This document shows positions 12,625 through 23,295 of a stretch of DNA of 64,000 bases, piece after piece. A model generated the notes under the pieces. It searched no databases, was not told the origin of the DNA, and worked only from the letters and a program-made list of their open reading frames with translations. Each line of letters opens with the position of its first letter. Position 1 is the stretch's first letter. Source of the DNA: Closterium sp. NIES-65 (taxonomy: Eukaryota > Streptophyta > Zygnematophyceae > Desmidiales > Closteriaceae); the NCBI GenBank assembly GCA_948144175.1, contig CANXME010002337.1:2402001-2466000 (forward strand), given 5' to 3'. The translations under genes and the position numbers were made by a program.

Positions 12625-12710
12625 TTGTGTACTAGTCTAACGAATCAGACAGGCCAAAAACGAATCTGAGGGCCTGATGATGATACTGATGATGCTCGGG
12701 CTGATGATAG

Positions 12711-12847
12711 TGTCAGAGTATTATGTTTCTCTAGTCTGCACTGGGGTACTCTATAGTGAGTACAACCCTTTTAGGGTTTGATATATGTATCCCAATGTTT
12801 GCTAGTGAACCCCCTCTCCTCTCTCCTTCATTCCTCATTTCTTCACA
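12711..12847 (+). repeat. 5' LTR of element C
   Basis: 137 bp from TGTCAGAGTATT to TTCTTCACA. It differs from the 3' LTR at about five positions. Confidence 0.9.
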
Positions 12848-13124
12848 TGCTATTAGAGCATCTTCGCTCCTGGCCTGTGGGCCCACCTAACTGCTTCCGC
12901 TGCTACTCTGTGTTCGGCACGCCCCGTGGTGTGCCCCTCGCGCTACTCTTAGCGGCCCCGTTGCCGCCCTTCCAGGCCCCTCGCGGCCCCTTCGCGGCCC
13001 CGTTGCCGCCCTTCCAGGCCCCTCGCGGCCCCTTCGCGGCCCCGTCGCCGCCCCTTTCGCGGCCCGTCGCCGCCCTTCCAGGCCCCTCGCGGCCCCTTCG
13101 CGGCCCCGTCGCCGCCCCTATCGG

Positions 13125-13345
13125 CCCCGTCGACGCCGCCAGTGGCCCCGTCGCCGACCCTAGCAGCCCCGTCGCCGCTCCTATCGGCCCCGTCGCCGCC
13201 GCCAGCGGCCCCGTCGCCGCCGCCAGCGGCCCCGTCGCCGCCGCCAGCGGCCCCGTTGCCGACCCTAGCGGCCCCGTCGCCGTTCCTATCGGCCCCGTCG
13301 CCGCAGACAGCGGCCCCGTCGTCACCGCCAGCGGCCCCGTCGCCA
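13125..13345 (+). repeat. 21-bp tandem repeats inside element C
   Basis: Units of the type GTCGCCGCCGCCAGCGGCCCC repeat about ten times with substitutions. They translate in any frame as low-complexity Ala/Pro/Ser or Gly/Ala tracts, so no protein is claimed. Confidence 0.75.
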
Positions 13346-13435
13346 GCCGCGGCGCACCGGGGGCACGTGCACCGCCCCCCCCCCCCCCCTTTTCCCGTCG
13401 CCCGTCGCGGCTCCTTCGGGGGCCGCGGGCGACCT

Positions 13436-13460
13436 GGGGGGGGGGGGGGGGGGGGGGGGG
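13436..13460 (+). repeat. 25-nt G homopolymer
   Basis: Uninterrupted G run, with a 15-nt C run about 50 bp upstream (13375-13389) that could pair with it. The exact length is vulnerable to sequencing error. Confidence 0.8.
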
Positions 13461-13796
13461 CGAGCGTCGCCCCTTCTGCCGCCTGCTTTGGCGCCCTGGG
13501 AGGCCGCGCGTCGCCCCCCCCCCCCCGTAACCTCCCTACCCGCCATCCCGCCCTGCCCTCTGTTAGGGTTTGGGGGTGGCGAGTAGGGGGTGGCGGGTAT
13601 GTGGTCTCCCCTGCTCCTCCTCCTCCTCTGTCTCCCACTGCTGCAGCTGCCGCTGAGGGGGGTGGGTGTGTGGGAGTCGACGGAGTGGTGCTAGGGGGTG
13701 GGGTGTGAGTGAACCTAGGGGTGCAGTAGGGGGTGTGTGAAATGGGGGTGGGATAGTTTGGGGAGGTTGAAGGGGGTGACCGCCGTGAAGCCCGCA

Positions 13797-13998
13797 GCTC
13801 CAGTCGCCCGTGAGACCGTTGCGCCAGTCGCCCGTGAGCCCGTTGCTCCAGTCGCCCGTGAGTCTGTTGCTCCTGCCGCTCAGAGTTAGCCGCGGAGCCA
13901 GTTACTCCAGTAGCCCGTGTGCCAGTTGCTCCAGTTGCTAGTGTGCCAGTTGCTCCAGTTGCCCGTGTGCCAGTTGCTCCAGTTGCGCCGTGTGCCGG
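13797..13998 (+). repeat. About 24-bp tandem repeats in element C
   Basis: Degenerate units of the type CCAGTCGCCCGTGAGCCCGTTGCT lie between the G-rich region and the conserved 3' block. No coding role is visible. Confidence 0.65.
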
Positions 13999-14122
13999 CA
14001 GCTTCAGCTGCCGCCCACTACCTCCTCTCCTCTCATAGTCCCTCCTCCTCCACACTTGCCCTCTGCGATAGCCTCTAGCTTTGCTTACATTTGTGAACTT
14101 TAAACTGTTGCTTCTTGTACTT

Positions 14123-14165
14123 GTGCTCAGAATGTGTGGTGACATTGTGATCCACCCTGAGCTTG
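14123..14165 (+). promoter_or_regulatory. Conserved 43-nt 3' UTR block (element C)
   Basis: Same gap-free block as in the copia elements, here in an element without genes. This suggests a cis function in replication. Confidence 0.7.
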
Positions 14166-14215
14166 TTCTACTTTGCTTGTTGTGCTGATTACACCCCACT
14201 TTGACTATGGGGGTG

Positions 14216-14352
14216 TATCAGAATATTATGTTTCTCTAGTCTGCAGTGGGGTACTCTATAGTGAGTACAACCCTTTTAGGGTTTGCTATATGTATCCCAA
14301 TGTTTGCTAGTGAACCCCCTCTCCTCTCTTCTTCATTCCTCATTTCTTCACA
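14216..14352 (+). repeat. 3' LTR of element C
   Basis: 137 bp. Its second base is mutated (TATCAG instead of TGTCAG). GATAG follows at 14353-14357. Confidence 0.9.
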
Positions 14353-14385
14353 GATAGTGATGCTGAAGATTATTTGTGGTATTAG

Positions 14386-14628
14386 TTAGGTCAGGTAGCT
14401 TGCAATGCATTGCTAGCTATTATGCAAATGATTTATTATTATTATTATTATTAATATTATTATTGATTCTGGTTGAATCTGCCTTCAATTATGCATTGTT
14501 GTCTAAAAAGTTTTTTTTGTTCGCTCTAACATTGATGAGAAAGTTTTTATTTTGCATAAACACTGATTTTTCATGGTTTTTTTTTTTTTGTAACCAACAT
14601 TGCCATAAAGTTTTTTTCCAATGAGCAA
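14386..14628 (+). other. 3' flank of hAT transposase gene
   Basis: AT-rich sequence with runs of T and ATT repeats, similar in style to the T-rich interior of the non-autonomous hAT copies. No gene is visible. Confidence 0.5.
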
Positions 14629-14670
14629 CACTGACGAATCAGCGTGCCCCAAAACCAATTTGAGGGCCTC
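14629..14670 (+). repeat. Right terminal sequence of the autonomous hAT element
   Basis: CTGACGAATCAG, then CCAAAA, then TTGAGGGCCT, lying just downstream of the hAT transposase stop. The same succession closes the non-autonomous copies (12636-12676 and 33680-33718). This places the transposase gene inside a related autonomous element whose left end is beyond the window or lost. Confidence 0.65.
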
Positions 14671-15029
14671 CTCTTGAACAACTGTAAGGCCAATTTGGGC
14701 CTCATTAGTACTGAGGCTAGGAACTTCCCTAATACCGTCTCCCCCCGGATATAAGCGCCACCCTAGGATAAGCGCCTGGCGCTTCTAATTGGCATATGGC
14801 GCTTATATCCCCTCCTCGATTATAAGCGTACCCCTTGAAAAAACTTGTTTTATTATAAGCGCACGTAAACTTTAAAATTTGAAATGTGTTCAAAAAGCTG
14901 TAACGATTTTTACTTTAGCAGGCGGATATGTTGCAGATTCGGTTCCCTTCACATTCGGACCCTGCACTGGATGCGGGTCCAGTCAGCAGGACCTGTCAGG
15001 AGCTGGATGTGAGTCAGATTGGGTGTATC

Positions 15030-15139
15030 TGTCAAAATGAGGAATGATGATGCCATTGATGTTGGTTGGGGTACATATAACAAACCCTAACTTCTGTACC
15101 CCCTAAGACAAACCTCACTACAGGCTACAACATTTGACA
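15030..15139 (-). repeat. 3' LTR of element D
   Basis: 110 bp; on the minus strand it runs from TGTCAAATGTTG to CATTTTGACA. Identical to 22052-22161 by direct comparison. Confidence 0.93.
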
Positions 15140-15215
15140 CACCCCCATAGCCTAAGTGAGGGGTGTCTAGCAAAATAAAAAAGAGTACGGTCACAAGACC
15201 AGTCCAAAAGAAAAC

Positions 15216-15258
15216 AAAGCTCAGGGTGGATCACAACGTCACCACACTCTCTGAGCAC
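15216..15258 (-). promoter_or_regulatory. Conserved 43-nt 3' UTR block (element D)
   Basis: The same block, with a few substitutions, in the most divergent member of the group; no insertions or deletions. Confidence 0.7.
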
Positions 15259-15342
15259 AAGCAACAGTGGCCACAAGGCCAGTCCAAGAGATCACAAGTA
15301 TATATAGCAAGAGTACAGACGAAGCAGGCAATAAACTCAAGC

Positions 15343-18300
15343 CTACACATGACTAGAACCTGTGTCAACAAGGCCTAACTGCACACAACACCTCTGGTGG
15401 TCACGAGGCGGAAGCGCCTTGGTGAAGATGTCTGCAGTGTTGGCCTCGGACTCCACAAACTCGAAGCGAGCCTGTCCACGTCTATGCAACTCTCGCAGAA
15501 GAAAGTACCTGACGTGAATGTGCTTCACTCTGCTCTCCAGTCGCGGCTCACGACAGAGGAGGATCGACGCCTTGTTGTCAGTGAACAAGGTCGGTGCAGA
15601 GCTCGGCCGCTCACCAAGGTCGGCGAGCAAGAAGGTCAACCAACGCAACTCCTGTGCCGCCATGGCACCAGCGTAAATCTCAGCCTCAGCTGTAGAGGTC
15701 GAGACAGAAGAGGAGCGCGTGGAACGCCAGGAAACAGCTCCAGAACCCAGACTGAAACAGTACCCCTGAGTAGACCTGTGAGTCTCAGCGTCGTCAGCGT
15801 AAGAGGAGTCACAGTGACCAGTGAGTACGACAGACTGCTGCCCTCCAAGAACTAGCCCCACGCCTGATGTAGTCGCTAGGTACTTCGCCACCCTCACAGC
15901 TGCCGTCCAGTGAACAGGACGGTGTCTCCCTGGCGCAACAAAGCGCGCAAGGATGCTGAGAGGGAAGGCGAGGTCCGGGCGAGTACAAGTCATCAGGTAC
16001 ATGAGGCAACCCACAAGCTCTGCGTAGGGACCACTAGGCTCAAACGGCTCGTCAGGAAAGGGACCAGTGAGTCTGTGGTCAAAAGCGAGAGGTGTGCGCT
16101 GTACGGTGGAGTGCTGAAGCCCGAACCGCTGAAGGACCTGCTGCACCATGTGTGACTGTGAGAGTGTAATGGTGCGAGTGGCTCTGTCCCTGGTGATCTG
16201 CAGGCCAAGGTAGTGGCGCAGCTCACCAAGATCAGTGCACGTGTGTCTCTTCTGCAGTTCGGACTTCACGTCTGCCAAAGCAACCCTGTCCGGAGTGGCG
16301 AAAACGAGGTCGTCGACGTAAACCAGAACAAAGAACGGTGTGGAGCCACGACGAACGAACAGCGACGGGTCGGCAGAAGACGGCTGGAACCCAAGGTCAG
16401 AGAGGGTAGAACGCAGAGTGTCGTGCCACTCACGAGGGGCCTGGCGAAGACCGTAAACAGGTCGCCTCAGCCTCCACTGGGTCCCAGGAGGGAAGGTGCC
16501 AGTGAAGGCCGAGGGACGACGCAACCAGACCTCCTCGTGTAGGCTGCCCTGAAGGAAAGCAGTGGAGAAGTCGAGAGAGTGTAACTCGTAGTCTCTCTGT
16601 GCTGCTACGTGTAGTAACACCCGAAGAGTGGTCATCTTCGGGGTAGGTGCGAAGGTCTGAAAGAAGTCAACTCCCTCGCGCTGACTGAAACCTCTAGCCA
16701 CGTAGCGCGCCTTGAAGACCGGGGGAGATCCCGGTGGCCGCTTCACCCTGTAGATCCACATGCCGTCGACTACGTTCGCCCCAGGGGGGGGAACCTCATC
16801 AACGTAGGTGCCTGTTGATCTGTAGGAAGCCATCTCTGCGTCCATGGCAGCTCTCCACTGAGAGGCCCAAGGCCCTGACACTGCCTCAGCGTAAGTGCGA
16901 GGAGTCGGAATGTCAAGGGCGTCGGGGTCACCCTCAGGGGCGAGGAGCATGGCACAGAGATGAGGGGAAGCGGCCGCCAGGAACTCTAGCTCAAACTGCC
17001 TGTCCTCTAGGGCGTCACAGCCAAGGGCAGACACACCCCCGACGGCCAGAGGACTGGTAGGAGGAGCAGCCACAAGCGTGGTGGCGTAGTCAAGGCGGCG
17101 GGTAGAGGCAAAGTCAGTAACTGCGGCAGTAAGAGCGGACACAGAGGACACAGAGGCACGAGGGTGAGTAACAAGAGAGGCGAGAACACGAGAGAGAACA
17201 GGACGGTACGTGCGGTAGTAGTCAGTGACAGGAGTAGGGAGCGACACAGTGAGGGCCGACTCAGGAGGAGACAGAAGCACAGACTGAGACGGACGAGGTG
17301 GACTAGAAAGAAGGAAGGCAGTACGAAGGTCAGTGAAGGGAACAGGAGACGAGGGACGAGCACGAGGGGAGCGACGAGTAGCCCAAGAACGAGACGGAGG
17401 AGGAGAGGACAAAGGCGGAGAACTGGGGAAAACAGCGAGGGAGGAGTCAGGAGGAGGAAACGTGGGACCGTAGACAGGAGGAGAGGCGGAGGAGGGAGGA
17501 GAAGGGGAGGGGAGACCAAGGGTCCGAAGACCCGAGACAGGAGGAGGAAGTGGCTGCTGCTGCTGCTGCTGCGACTGCTGCTGCTGCGGAAGCGGCTGCT
17601 GCTGGGACTGCTGCTCCTGCGGGTCCAGCTGCTGCTACTGCTGCTGCTCCTCCTGCGGCTCCAGCTGCTGCTGCTGCTCCTCCAGCCGTTGTAACTCCCT
17701 CTCCTCTCTCTCCAACGCCAGTTGCTCGTCACGGGCACGGCGAACACGAGCCTGGTGCCTAGTCGGGTAGGGGTGGGGGGGCGGAGTAGTGTCCGAAGCA
17801 GCGGTAGCTCCAGAGTCCATCCCCGAAGAACCAGGCGCACCACCCCCAGAGGCAGCACTAACACCAGCTCCAGACCCAGGCTCACCAGAACCCGAAGGAG
17901 GCGCACTCTCACCCCCAGTGTCCGCGCGACCAGCACCAGCTCCCGGACGACAAGAGTCCTCTGCACCCACCGGGTCAGCTCCAACTCCAGAACAAGAAAC
18001 TCCAGCTCCAACTCCAGCTCCAACCCCAGCACCCCCAGAACCAGAAACTCCAGTGCCAACTCCAGCTCCAACTCCAGCTCCAACTCCAGCTCCTACTCCA
18101 CCACCCCCAGAACCAGAAACCGGTACAGGAACAGGCGCAGCACCAACCTCTCGAGAGCTAGCACCTGCGGCACGCTGCGAGGAGGACTATGGGGAGGGAG
18201 GCTGTACCGGAGAGGCTACCGAAGGAGGAGGGGTAGCCTGGGACACACCCGACGGGGCTGGACCAGGGGGGGGAGGCTGTACCGGGGGAACAGGAGGGGG

Positions 18301-21300
18301 AGCGGCAGTCAGGAAGAGGGGGGGAGGAGGAACCTGGAGACCTCGACTGGGGTACCTGACGTAGTACGGAGTGGACTCCTCGAAACGGACGTCACGGGAG
18401 TCAAAGAACCGGTGAGAGGGAGGGTGGTAAAAGGTGAAGTCAGAGGAGTCCTCAGGGAAACCAAGGAAGACACAGGGGACGGCACGAGGCGAGAGCTTGT
18501 CCGCGGAGGTGTCGCGGACAAGAGCCAAGCACCCCCAGACACGAAACCGCGACGCAACACCAGGGGACCCTGTCCAAAGACTGGTCGGTGAAACCTCTGG
18601 TCGAGAGACACGTGGCCAGAGGTTCAGCTGGTGCGCGGCGTACCTGACCGCGTAGGGCCACAGAAAATGGGGGGCACAGGCGTGAGTCAGGGAGGTGCGG
18701 GCGATCTCCATGACCAGGCCTATGCGGCGCTCAGCAACCCCATTCTGCTGTGGGGACTCTGGAAGCGTCCAGGACTGACGAATGCCCTGCTCGCGACAGA
18801 ATCCAGCGAGAATGCCGGAGCGAAACTCACCCCCACGGTCGGAGTGGAGGCAGCTGACACGACGACCACGAGTGTCCTCGGTGGTGAGCAACCACCTGAT
18901 CAGCGTAGAAGTCACCTCAGACTTCTTCGCCAGAGGGAACACTGTGGTGTAGCGGGAGAAGTCGTCAACGACCACCAGAAAGTAGCGCTCACGCTCAGGG
19001 CCTAGACGAGGGGCGGGGCCCCAGACGTCCAAGTGAAGCGTCTCAAAAGGCTCGGTGGCCGGACGAAGGGAGGAGGAGTGAGGGGCGGCGCGCAGCCGAC
19101 CCTCGACACAGGGACCACACGGCGGCGCAAGCGAAGGCGGCAGCGACGGCAAGACACGTGGGAGGCCTAGGACAAGACGCTGACTAGACATAGCGCGCAG
19201 ACGAGGAAGGGACGGGTGCCCCATCCGGTGGTGCCACAGAACGGTGGGGTGGGCAAGCGACCGGCAGGAGCACGACGCAGCGACTGGAGCAGACGTAGGA
19301 ACCTGACACAACACAGACACCTGGGGGGACGAAGCAACCTGGTGAGACGCGGGGACCCGAACGGGGGGGGGAACCGGGGGCAGTGGCAGTAGGGGCGGCT
19401 GCTGGTGCGACCGCTGGTGCAGCTGCTGCTGCTGCTGCTGCTGCGGCTGCGGCTGCTGCTGCTGCTGCGGCTGCTGCTGCGGCGCACGCGGGCCAGTGTG
19501 AAGAGTGTAGAGACCTGAGCCCGGCTCAGCAGTAAAGGTAGCAAGAGGCTGGTAAGAGTCTCCGTCAACACACACCGCAGTCTCTCCAGAAGGCTCAAAC
19601 CACACACCCACGTGCTGACTCACGAGGGGTCGCACGCCCACCAAGTTCCGGGAGAACGAGGGGACGTGAAACCCAGTGAGAGACCCGGAGGGAGCAGCAG
19701 GACACGGTAAAGTGGTAGTGTGACGTGCAGTGACTGGTCCCGTAGTGGGATCAGCCAAAGCCACAGAAACAGGCGCAGGAAGTGGTGTAAGTGTCGTGCT
19801 GTCCCGGAAGAAGCAGTGTGAGGCTCCAGAGTCCAGCGTGAACGACAGCGAAGCGTCCTCTGAGGTAGTCGCTGGTCTAGAGTCTACACAAGAACCTACA
19901 CTAGCAACAGGCAACTGAGCAAGACTAGCACCTAAGCTAACAACACCAGAGTAAACAGAGTCAGAAACACTAGAGTCAACAACAGCATACATAGCATGAG
20001 GAGCACCAATCAGATCAACTAACTGCTCAGCAGACATGCCCCACAGAGCGGAGCCGTAGCGCTGAACCAGAGGAAGCCAGTCAAGAGCAGGACCACCAAC
20101 CCCGTAGGCCAACCGGACCGTGTCAGTGAGCTGAGCAAAGCACTGACCAGGGGGGTGAAAGCGGCCACAAGGGTGGCCCCGACGAGGACCTGTCAGAACC
20201 TGATAGGTGCAGGGAGGGTAAGAAGCACCGCGCTGGGGCTGACGCAGCCCCGACCCCGGAGCCAGCTGCTGACGCTGCTGCTGCTGAGGCTGGCGGGAGG
20301 AAAGGGGCTGCTGCTGCTGCTGAAGGTGCTGTTGACGCTGAGCCTGGTACCACGCCGCTGCTCCACCTAGCGGGGTCGGCAGTACAGGAGGCGACTGACG
20401 AGCTCGGGGGTCGCCGCCACCAGCAGGCGCAGTGGAGTCACCAGCCGCTGCACGAGGGGTCTCTCCAGACGCTGCACTCCCACCACCGCCAGTCGCAACA
20501 GCACCCCCACTACCTCCGCTATCTCCACCTCCACCTCCACCTGAACTACCTTTCTTGCCCCCCTTGCCGCGGGACCGCGACGCAGTCGTAACAGCAGCCG
20601 CAGTCGCGTCAGTAGCGGCAGTGGCGAGAGAGGCAGTGAAGGTGGGTAACTGCGGGACTGTGCACCCGTGGAAGAGTGGGGGGGACACAGTACCAGAGGC
20701 GGCAGCTACCGAACGAAGGTTGCTCTCGACGTCCTTGAGTGCAGACTCAAGGACCTCGATAGTCAGCTCACTAGGGTGCTTCAGCAGAAGCGCGTCACGA
20801 ACGGAGGCTAGGCGGTCAGGGAGGCTAGTGGCGATGAAATAGACAGTAATCACCATGGGGGGAGGAAGCAGTGCAAGCTGTGCCTCAGTGCAAGCAGCGC
20901 GGTAACTAGCGTCGAGCGAGCGGAGGTGAGCGATCAAGTCAGCAGAGCGCTCAAACGAGGCGAGATCAGGAAACAGGAACGGGAGGAAAAGACGGCCAAG
21001 AGAGACAGTAGCGGGAGTAGAGTAGCGGGCCTTAATCGCAGTGAGGTACGCAGCAGCGGTGCGAACCTGAGTAAAGTGGACCTCCTCTGACTCAGGGAGG
21101 AGGCTGCTGAGTGCGATGCAGGCCGCAGCGTCACGCGACGTCCAAGCCGTCCGGTCAGCGCGCTGACGGGCAAAGCGAGCCGTAGCAGCGTCGTCAGGGG
21201 CAGAGCCTAAAGCTGTAGGCTCGGGGGGCTCGGGGAGGTCACCAGTAGCGTGCGACCAGAGGGTCTCGCCCCCCTGGACCTGACTCTCTAACAGACGGCG

Positions 21301-21375
21301 AGCGCGAAGAAGCCAGACGGAAAAGTCAAGTGGTCTACCGTCAGCGTCGAAACGAAGAACTCGCGGAGTCGCCAT
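15343..21375 (-). CDS. Copia gag-pol polyprotein of element D (two in-frame TAGs)
   Basis: A single 2,011-codon frame. The start is chosen at MATPRVLRFD (21375), which aligns with gag starts of B, G and H; the frame is open a little further upstream. In order: gag (UBN2-like), Gly/Ser and Gln-rich linker, a Cys-His cluster CTYQVL...CGRFH...C (C-X13-C-X3-H-X4-C), protease ([12 protein letters not shown] near 19830), pre-integrase (WHHRMGHPS, CGPC), integrase ([32 protein letters not shown]), a Pro/Gly/Gln linker, RT ([19 protein letters not shown]) and RNase H ([30 protein letters not shown]). TAG at 18187-18189 (after integrase) and at 17635-17637 (in a Gln run, CAG to TAG) would split it. 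There are no frameshifts. Confidence 0.9.
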
Positions 21376-21477
21376 AGTGAGAACTAACGCGAATGAACAG
21401 GCGAGTAACAACCGGGGAGAAGAGGCAAATTAGGGTTCAGGTGGGAAGGGGACTCAGTCGCAGCGGAAGAGCGGGCT

Positions 21478-21677
21478 AGGGCGACGGGCCAGGGCGTAGG
21501 GTAGGGCGACGGGCTAGGGCGTAGGGTAGGGCGACGGGCCAGGGCGTAGGGTAGGGCGACGGGCCAGGGCGTAGGGTAGGGCGACGGTCCAGGGCGTAGG
21601 GTAGGGCGACGGGCCAGGGCGTAGGGTAGGGCGACGGGCCAGGGCGTAGGGTAGGGCGACGGGCCAGGGCGTAGGGT
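21478..21677 (-). repeat. 25-bp minisatellite in element D leader
   Basis: About eight near-perfect units of GGGCGACGGGCCAGGGCGTA plus GGGTA, followed by shorter GGGACGGGGCAGGGCGAC-type repeats. They lie between the primer site and gag in the untranslated leader. Confidence 0.85.
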
Positions 21678-21872
21678 GACGCGACGGGGCAGGGTGACGG
21701 GACGGGGCAGGGCGACGCGACGGGGCAGGGCGACGGGACGGGGCAGGGCGACGCGACCGGACAGGGCGACGGGACGGGGGGGAAAGGGCGGGCACGACGT
21801 GACGGGGGGAACGGGCGCGACGCGACGGGGGGAAAGAGCGCTAGGCGACGGGGGGAAAGGGCGCGACGCGAC

Positions 21873-21896
21873 GGGGGGGGGGGGGGGGGGGGGGGG
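21873..21896 (+). repeat. 24-nt G homopolymer
   Basis: G run on the plus strand (C run in the RNA of element D) in its leader. The length may be uncertain. Confidence 0.8.
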
Positions 21897-22051
21897 AAGG
21901 GCGCTAGGCGACGGGGAGAAAGGGCGCTAAGCTCGGTACTAGGCGCGGTAACAACGGAACCGGTACGAACGAGAGGTAGGATCAGGCTCGGGAGGGACGA
22001 ACGGAGAACGGAGGAATGGGATCCCACAGGATCCTAACCTAGCTGATACCA

Positions 22052-22161
22052 TGTCAAAATGAGGAATGATGATGCCATTGATGTTGGTTGGGGTACATAT
22101 AACAAACCCTAACTTCTGTACCCCCTAAGACAAACCTCACTACAGGCTACAACATTTGACA
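22052..22161 (-). repeat. 5' LTR of element D
   Basis: 110 bp. On the minus strand it is followed directly by TGGTATCAGCTAGG (22038-22051), a primer site whose first nine bases match the initiator-Met tRNA complement. GTATC follows at 22162. Confidence 0.93.
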
Positions 22162-22387
22162 GTATCTCCCAGCGCGCGCGAGAATTTCACAGACGATCCC
22201 ATGTAACTTCGACTCGATTGAAAAGGCAAGCACGAGACCTACAGTTTGGTGTTAAAAGATATAAAAAATATGTATGTCATTTTATAAACGCCGGCGCTTA
22301 TAAATTTACTCGATTATAAGCCCACCCCCATGAAAAAACCTGCTTTATTATTGCCCCCCATGGGGGTATATCCGGGGGGAGACGGTA

Positions 22388-22938
22388 ACAAAAGTTTTTG
22401 TGTGAACATTCGAAGTGAAGATTCAGTGGCGAACAGTGCTGGGTTAGGGGGATGATGAGGCAGTATCGGTTTCCAGCAGGGTAGTCATCGCGTCAGAGAG
22501 GTTTCCACCGAACCTAGCCTAACCCAACCTGTGAACCTCACATAGCTGGACTCTACTCCACACTACTCTTATCCTCGTCATAGACATTAGTTGCACATTC
22601 CGTAATAAATTTTATACCGCAAGTCTTTTCAATTCGTTTGTGAAACCCGTACACCCGTAACACCATATTCACGGTGTAAGGATTTACAGAATCCTTACTG
22701 AGGCACTCGTTAGCGAGGCCATCCCGAGGGTCACGCGACGAACCTGTCCTTCCTATTTCGTCGCACCGAACCACTCCCGAGTCGCCTCCGCCCCAATCGC
22801 AACCATCACCGAGCCATCCTCGCCCAACCTCTCCGCCTAGCTAGGACTTCCCCTATTTAGTCGTGCCTTTCTCATTGTATCGTCATTCAGTAATTCAGTT
22901 ATTCTCGTTATTCGTTTTACTGCGCACTCTGCAAGTTC
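22388..22938. other. Intergenic, no gene recognised
   Basis: Unique-looking sequence with weak TATA-like CTATTTAG near 22853 and the phrase CACCCGTAACACCATATTC near 22655, which recurs near 23030 and 28542. The short open frames here have no recognisable content. Confidence 0.4.
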
Positions 22939-23133
22939 ATTCATAACACACGGCATTTTTTCTCGCGTCACACCCCTGAATCACCTGAAAGCCCCGTATG
23001 TCTCGGAGATTTTCCCCCTTGCCCGCACACCCGTAACACCATATTCACGGCATTTTTTATTTCAGTTGATCCTTAGTCGTCGAACCAACAGCGGGTGTGA
23101 GGCTCAGGTGCTCGCCCAGGCGCATCGCTGCTC
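22939..23133 (+). repeat. 195-bp direct repeat, left copy
   Basis: From ATTCATAACACACGG to CATCGCTGCTC. It recurs at 28452-28646 with about two mismatches and the same length. It is separated from the 5' LTR of gypsy element E by ACTAAC, while the right copy abuts the 3' LTR. Confidence 0.9.
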
Positions 23134-23215
23134 ACTAACTGTTAGAGGGGTGTTTACTGTTCATTCCGAACAGTACATTCCTAGTCACCATTATCCTTAT
23201 CTTCTCAGATTCTCT

Positions 23216-23231
23216 AGTGCCACGTGGCACT
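23216..23231. promoter_or_regulatory. 16-bp palindrome with G-box in LTR
   Basis: AGTGCCACGTGGCACT is perfectly self-complementary and centred on CACGTG, the plant bZIP/bHLH G-box. It lies about 80 bp upstream of the TATA box and is repeated in the 3' LTR at 28189-28204. Regulatory use is inferred. Confidence 0.6.
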
Positions 23232-23295
23232 CTACTTTTCTTGCACTCCAATTCTTGGTCCCACATTCCACTTTCCAACCTTGTTTCTTGCATGC

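Larger units (their letters stand above)
4754..12676. mobile_element. Non-autonomous hAT element, copy 1 (interrupted by B)
   Basis: Its own sequence is 4754-5388 plus 12630-12676 (about 680 bp), without coding capacity. The ends are short inverted repeats (CAGACCCT at left, AGGGCCTG at right; the second copy has CAGGCCCT). The interior is rich in repeated CAGACTTTTTT and CTCTGA-type motifs. It closely matches the uninterrupted copy at 33035-33718. Copia element B is inserted near its right end. Confidence 0.85.
12711..14352 (+). mobile_element. Small non-autonomous LTR retrotransposon C
   Basis: 1.64-kb element with 137-bp LTRs, the 5-bp duplication GATAG (12706-12710 and 14353-14357), a diverged primer site (TGCTATTAGAGC at 12848), the conserved 43-nt block and a TATGGGGGTG polypurine tract before the 3' LTR. 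The interior is low-complexity with no gag, protease, integrase or RT. It is of the TRIM/small-LARD type and presumably uses proteins of the copia family in this window. Confidence 0.88.
4301..14385 (+). pseudogene. hAT-type transposase C-terminus, split by two insertions
   Basis: Residues from EKKKAVKELR onward (4301-4753) end in a hAT dimerisation domain: the motif VECERGFSRQDIIKS, then LSDLMCVSLLKYEP and WRNYKKRK. A likely splice acceptor (GCATGCATAG) precedes 4301, and the N-terminal exons lie left of element A or outside the window. The acidic tail LELDDD is cut by a non-autonomous hAT element at 4754 (8-bp duplication). The frame resumes at 12685-12710, is cut again by LTR element C at 12711 (5-bp duplication), and resumes at 14358 to a TAG stop at 14383. 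Ignoring the insertions and one copy of each duplication, the reading frame is uninterrupted across both junctions, so the gene was open when hit. Its own 3' element end is at about 14670. It could also be a domesticated hAT gene, but the nearby element end favours a transposase. Confidence 0.75.
15030..22161 (-). mobile_element. Copia element D, young and nearly intact
   Basis: Complete minus-strand copia element with two 110-bp LTRs that I read as identical and the 5-bp duplication GTATC (15025-15029 and 22162-22166). One long gag-pol frame is interrupted only by two TAG codons. It is a relative of the A/B/G/H family with a different linker between integrase and RT. Confidence 0.95.
14735..22385. 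mobile_element. Non-autonomous pogo/Tigger-like element (interrupted by D)
   Basis: Terminal inverted repeat CCGTCTCCCCCCGGATAT at 14735 pairs with its complement ending at 22385, and TA flanks both sides (14733-14734 and 22386-22387). Subterminal ATAAGCGC and ATTATAAGC motifs recur. Its own sequence is 14735-15029 plus 22167-22385 (about 0.5 kb), with no transposase. The ends match the autonomous element at 34323. The TA duplication and similarity to that element place it in the pogo/Tigger group of Tc1/mariner. Confidence 0.85.

Noticed and set aside
12903-13530. Gly/Ala and Ala/Pro open frames inside element C as possible genes
   Set aside because: They follow the 21-bp tandem repeat on both strands; no gag or pol motif.
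22553-22774. 73-aa minus-strand open frame in the intergenic region
   Set aside because: Short, no similarity recognised, no neighbouring gene signals.
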